Part shown: in pieces, positions 63,063 to 64,000 of the stretch
How the letters are laid out: the number at the start of each line of letters is the position of its first letter
Position numbering within the stretch: position 1 is the first letter of the stretch
Source of the DNA: a virus
IMG/VR virus record: IMGVR_UViG_3300046665_000548
Location: 434,001-498,000 of that record
Length of the DNA: 64,000 bases
Reading direction: 5' to 3' (one strand)
Program-made: the position numbers and the translations under genes
Notes under the pieces: generated by a model
The model's database searches: none
Told to the model about the DNA's origin: nothing
Seen by the model: the letters and a program-made list of their open reading frames with translations, nothing else

Positions 63063-64000
63063 TTAAGCCGCCTTCTGAGCGAACGACTTCTTGTCCTTCG
63101 GATCGTAATAGCAGGTGATGCCGAACGGAGCCTTGAGGTTGTGGTTCGAACCATGAACGACGAACAACGTGTCGCAATAGTTCGGATCGCCCCAGGTGCC
63201 GCCTGGATAGCCGTCCGTGAACATCACGAAGCGCTGCGGCTCGATGCCCTCACGTTTCATGTGCTCCCAGTTGCACTCGAACATGGTGCCACCGCCGCCA
63301 GCCATACCGTATTCATCGATCTCGTGAATGTTCTCGGCGGTGAATTCTTTGTAGTTGTAAATCTCGGTATCGAAGACCCACAGACGTACCTTGAAGTCGC
63401 GGAACGTAGTCATGATGCCCTTGACCTCAGAGAGGAAATCCCTGAGCATTTCCTCCGACATCGAGCCCGAACAGTCGATGGCAGCCGCCACATCAACGGT
63501 GTCCATGAAATCCTGCGCCGGAAGCATTGGGACAACACCCGCTCCGAATGCATCGAACACGTCATCCACGGAGTTTGCGCCGCCGTCGAAACGGTCGGTC
63601 AGACCGTCAGCCGCTTCCTTGGCAATCGACCACGTACGACGCGAAATGCGCGAGAAGGTGTAGTCGTCCTTGATCGAGCTACGAATGTGAGCATCGAGCA
63701 GCGAACGCCAATCCATCTTCGGGGTCAGCAGTTCATCGATCATGCGGCGAACGCCAGCCGGTACCTTACCGGCACCAACCTGCTGGGCGCTCTGGATGAC
63801 CGCAGCCTTGATCTCCGAGCGGATACGCTGGATGTCGTCTTCCGACAGCTTCGGCGGGCCGTTCTTGCCAGTCACGGTCACATCGACGTACTGACCATCA
63901 CCGTCGCCATCGCCATCCTGATCATCGCCGTCAGCACCAAGCTCCAGGTGCTCGTCCAGCGGCATGCGGATGGTCACCGAATCCTTCTGGAGCAGCGCGT
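63063..64000 (-). CDS. vWA-domain protein (5' part beyond window)
   Basis: Contains a von Willebrand A-type domain with the MIDAS metal site: 'AAIDCSGSMSEEM' (D-x-S-x-S), 'GGGGTMFECNW' (Thr) and 'FTDGYPGGTWG' (Asp). Related to DUF2201/CoxE-like proteins that pair with MoxR-type AAA+ ATPases. A helical domain precedes it ('LTPKMDWRSLLDAHIRSSIK'), and a long acidic D/G repeat lies near the N-terminus. The frame is open to the window edge. An AAA+ partner gene would be expected just outside. Confidence 0.82.
   Translation of the reverse strand, partial: ALLQKDSVTIRMPLDEHLELGADGDDQDGDGDGDGQYVDVTVTGKNGPPKLSEDDIQRIRSEIKAAVIQSAQQVGAGKVPAGVRRMIDELLTPKMDWRSLLDAHIRSSIKDDYTFSRISRRTWSIAKEAADGLTDRFDGGANSVDDVFDAFGAGVVPMLPAQDFMDTVDVAAAIDCSGSMSEEMLRDFLSEVKGIMTTFRDFKVRLWVFDTEIYNYKEFTAENIHEIDEYGMAGGGGTMFECNWEHMKREGIEPQRFVMFTDGYPGGTWGDPNYCDTLFVVHGSNHNLKAPFGITCYYDPKDKKSFAQKAA

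Noticed and set aside
1-64000. CRISPR arrays or insertion sequences
   Set aside because: No regularly spaced direct repeats and no transposase motifs seen.

Overview
The window is one piece of a large, T4-like tailed phage genome (myovirus). The evidence is a gp6 baseplate wedge protein beside a gp25 wedge protein, long repetitive tail-fibre genes, a T4 Rnl1-type RNA ligase, and at least a dozen late-promoter boxes of the T4 type (TATAAATA and close variants). The host is most likely an alphaproteobacterium: the PRPP synthetase, S21 and ClpP look alphaproteobacterial to me, but this is inferred from memory and unverified. Genes are packed tightly. Many start inside the stop codon of the previous gene (ATGA, GTGA or TGATG), and both strands are used in alternating blocks.

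Layout. 1-2.0 kb (minus): baseplate genes 6 and 25. 2.1-5.5 kb (plus): a cassette of about ten small, mostly unknown early genes behind a sigma70-like promoter. 5.5-17.4 kb: a metabolic block with prs (PRPP synthetase), ribosomal protein S21, an IscA-type Fe-S carrier, a ClpP-family protease, a macro-domain protein, a 2OG-Fe(II) oxygenase, a J-domain protein, many small early proteins, then nadM-Nudix and nadV (NAMPT). 17.4-26.7 kb: a zinc-finger protein, small early genes, tyrosyl-tRNA synthetase, a DUF1439-like membrane protein and a 104-residue ClpB-like AAA+ fragment. 26.7-35.4 kb: a SWIM-like protein, a low-complexity protein, a second oxygenase, more small conserved phage proteins, a DnaE-like fragment and a MazG-like pyrophosphohydrolase. 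35.5-43.7 kb (minus): three large tail/fibre structural genes. 43.7-48.7 kb: a nucleotidyltransferase and a late gene cluster ending in a twin-PAS protein. 48.7-64 kb: CCA-adding enzyme, a PcfJ-like protein, a GIY-YIG-like protein, a DUF1937 protein, a third oxygenase, a P-loop kinase, a HAD phosphatase, a sirtuin, agmatinase, RNA ligase, canonical ClpP and the start-truncated part of a vWA protein.

How the genes fit together. Prs makes PRPP, NadV joins it to nicotinamide to give NMN, and NadM turns NMN into NAD+. This is a complete NAD+ salvage route, the same chemistry used by phages to overcome NAD-depleting defences. The macro-domain protein and the sirtuin are further NAD/ADP-ribose enzymes. 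TyrRS, CCA-adding enzyme, RNA ligase and S21 form a translation and tRNA-maintenance set. Two ClpP proteins and a ClpB fragment point to manipulated proteolysis.

Most notable: (i) at least thirteen small, divergent proteins share a C-terminal motif ending in 'A-x-x-FKL-x-W/F', an apparently undescribed paralogous family; (ii) a recurrent early promoter with an exact 16-nt spacer and extended -10 (TGG-TAGATT); and (iii) a set of genes, including tyrS, cca and the sirtuin, whose start codon lies only 5-6 nt after the -10 box, implying leaderless mRNAs from both early and late promoters.
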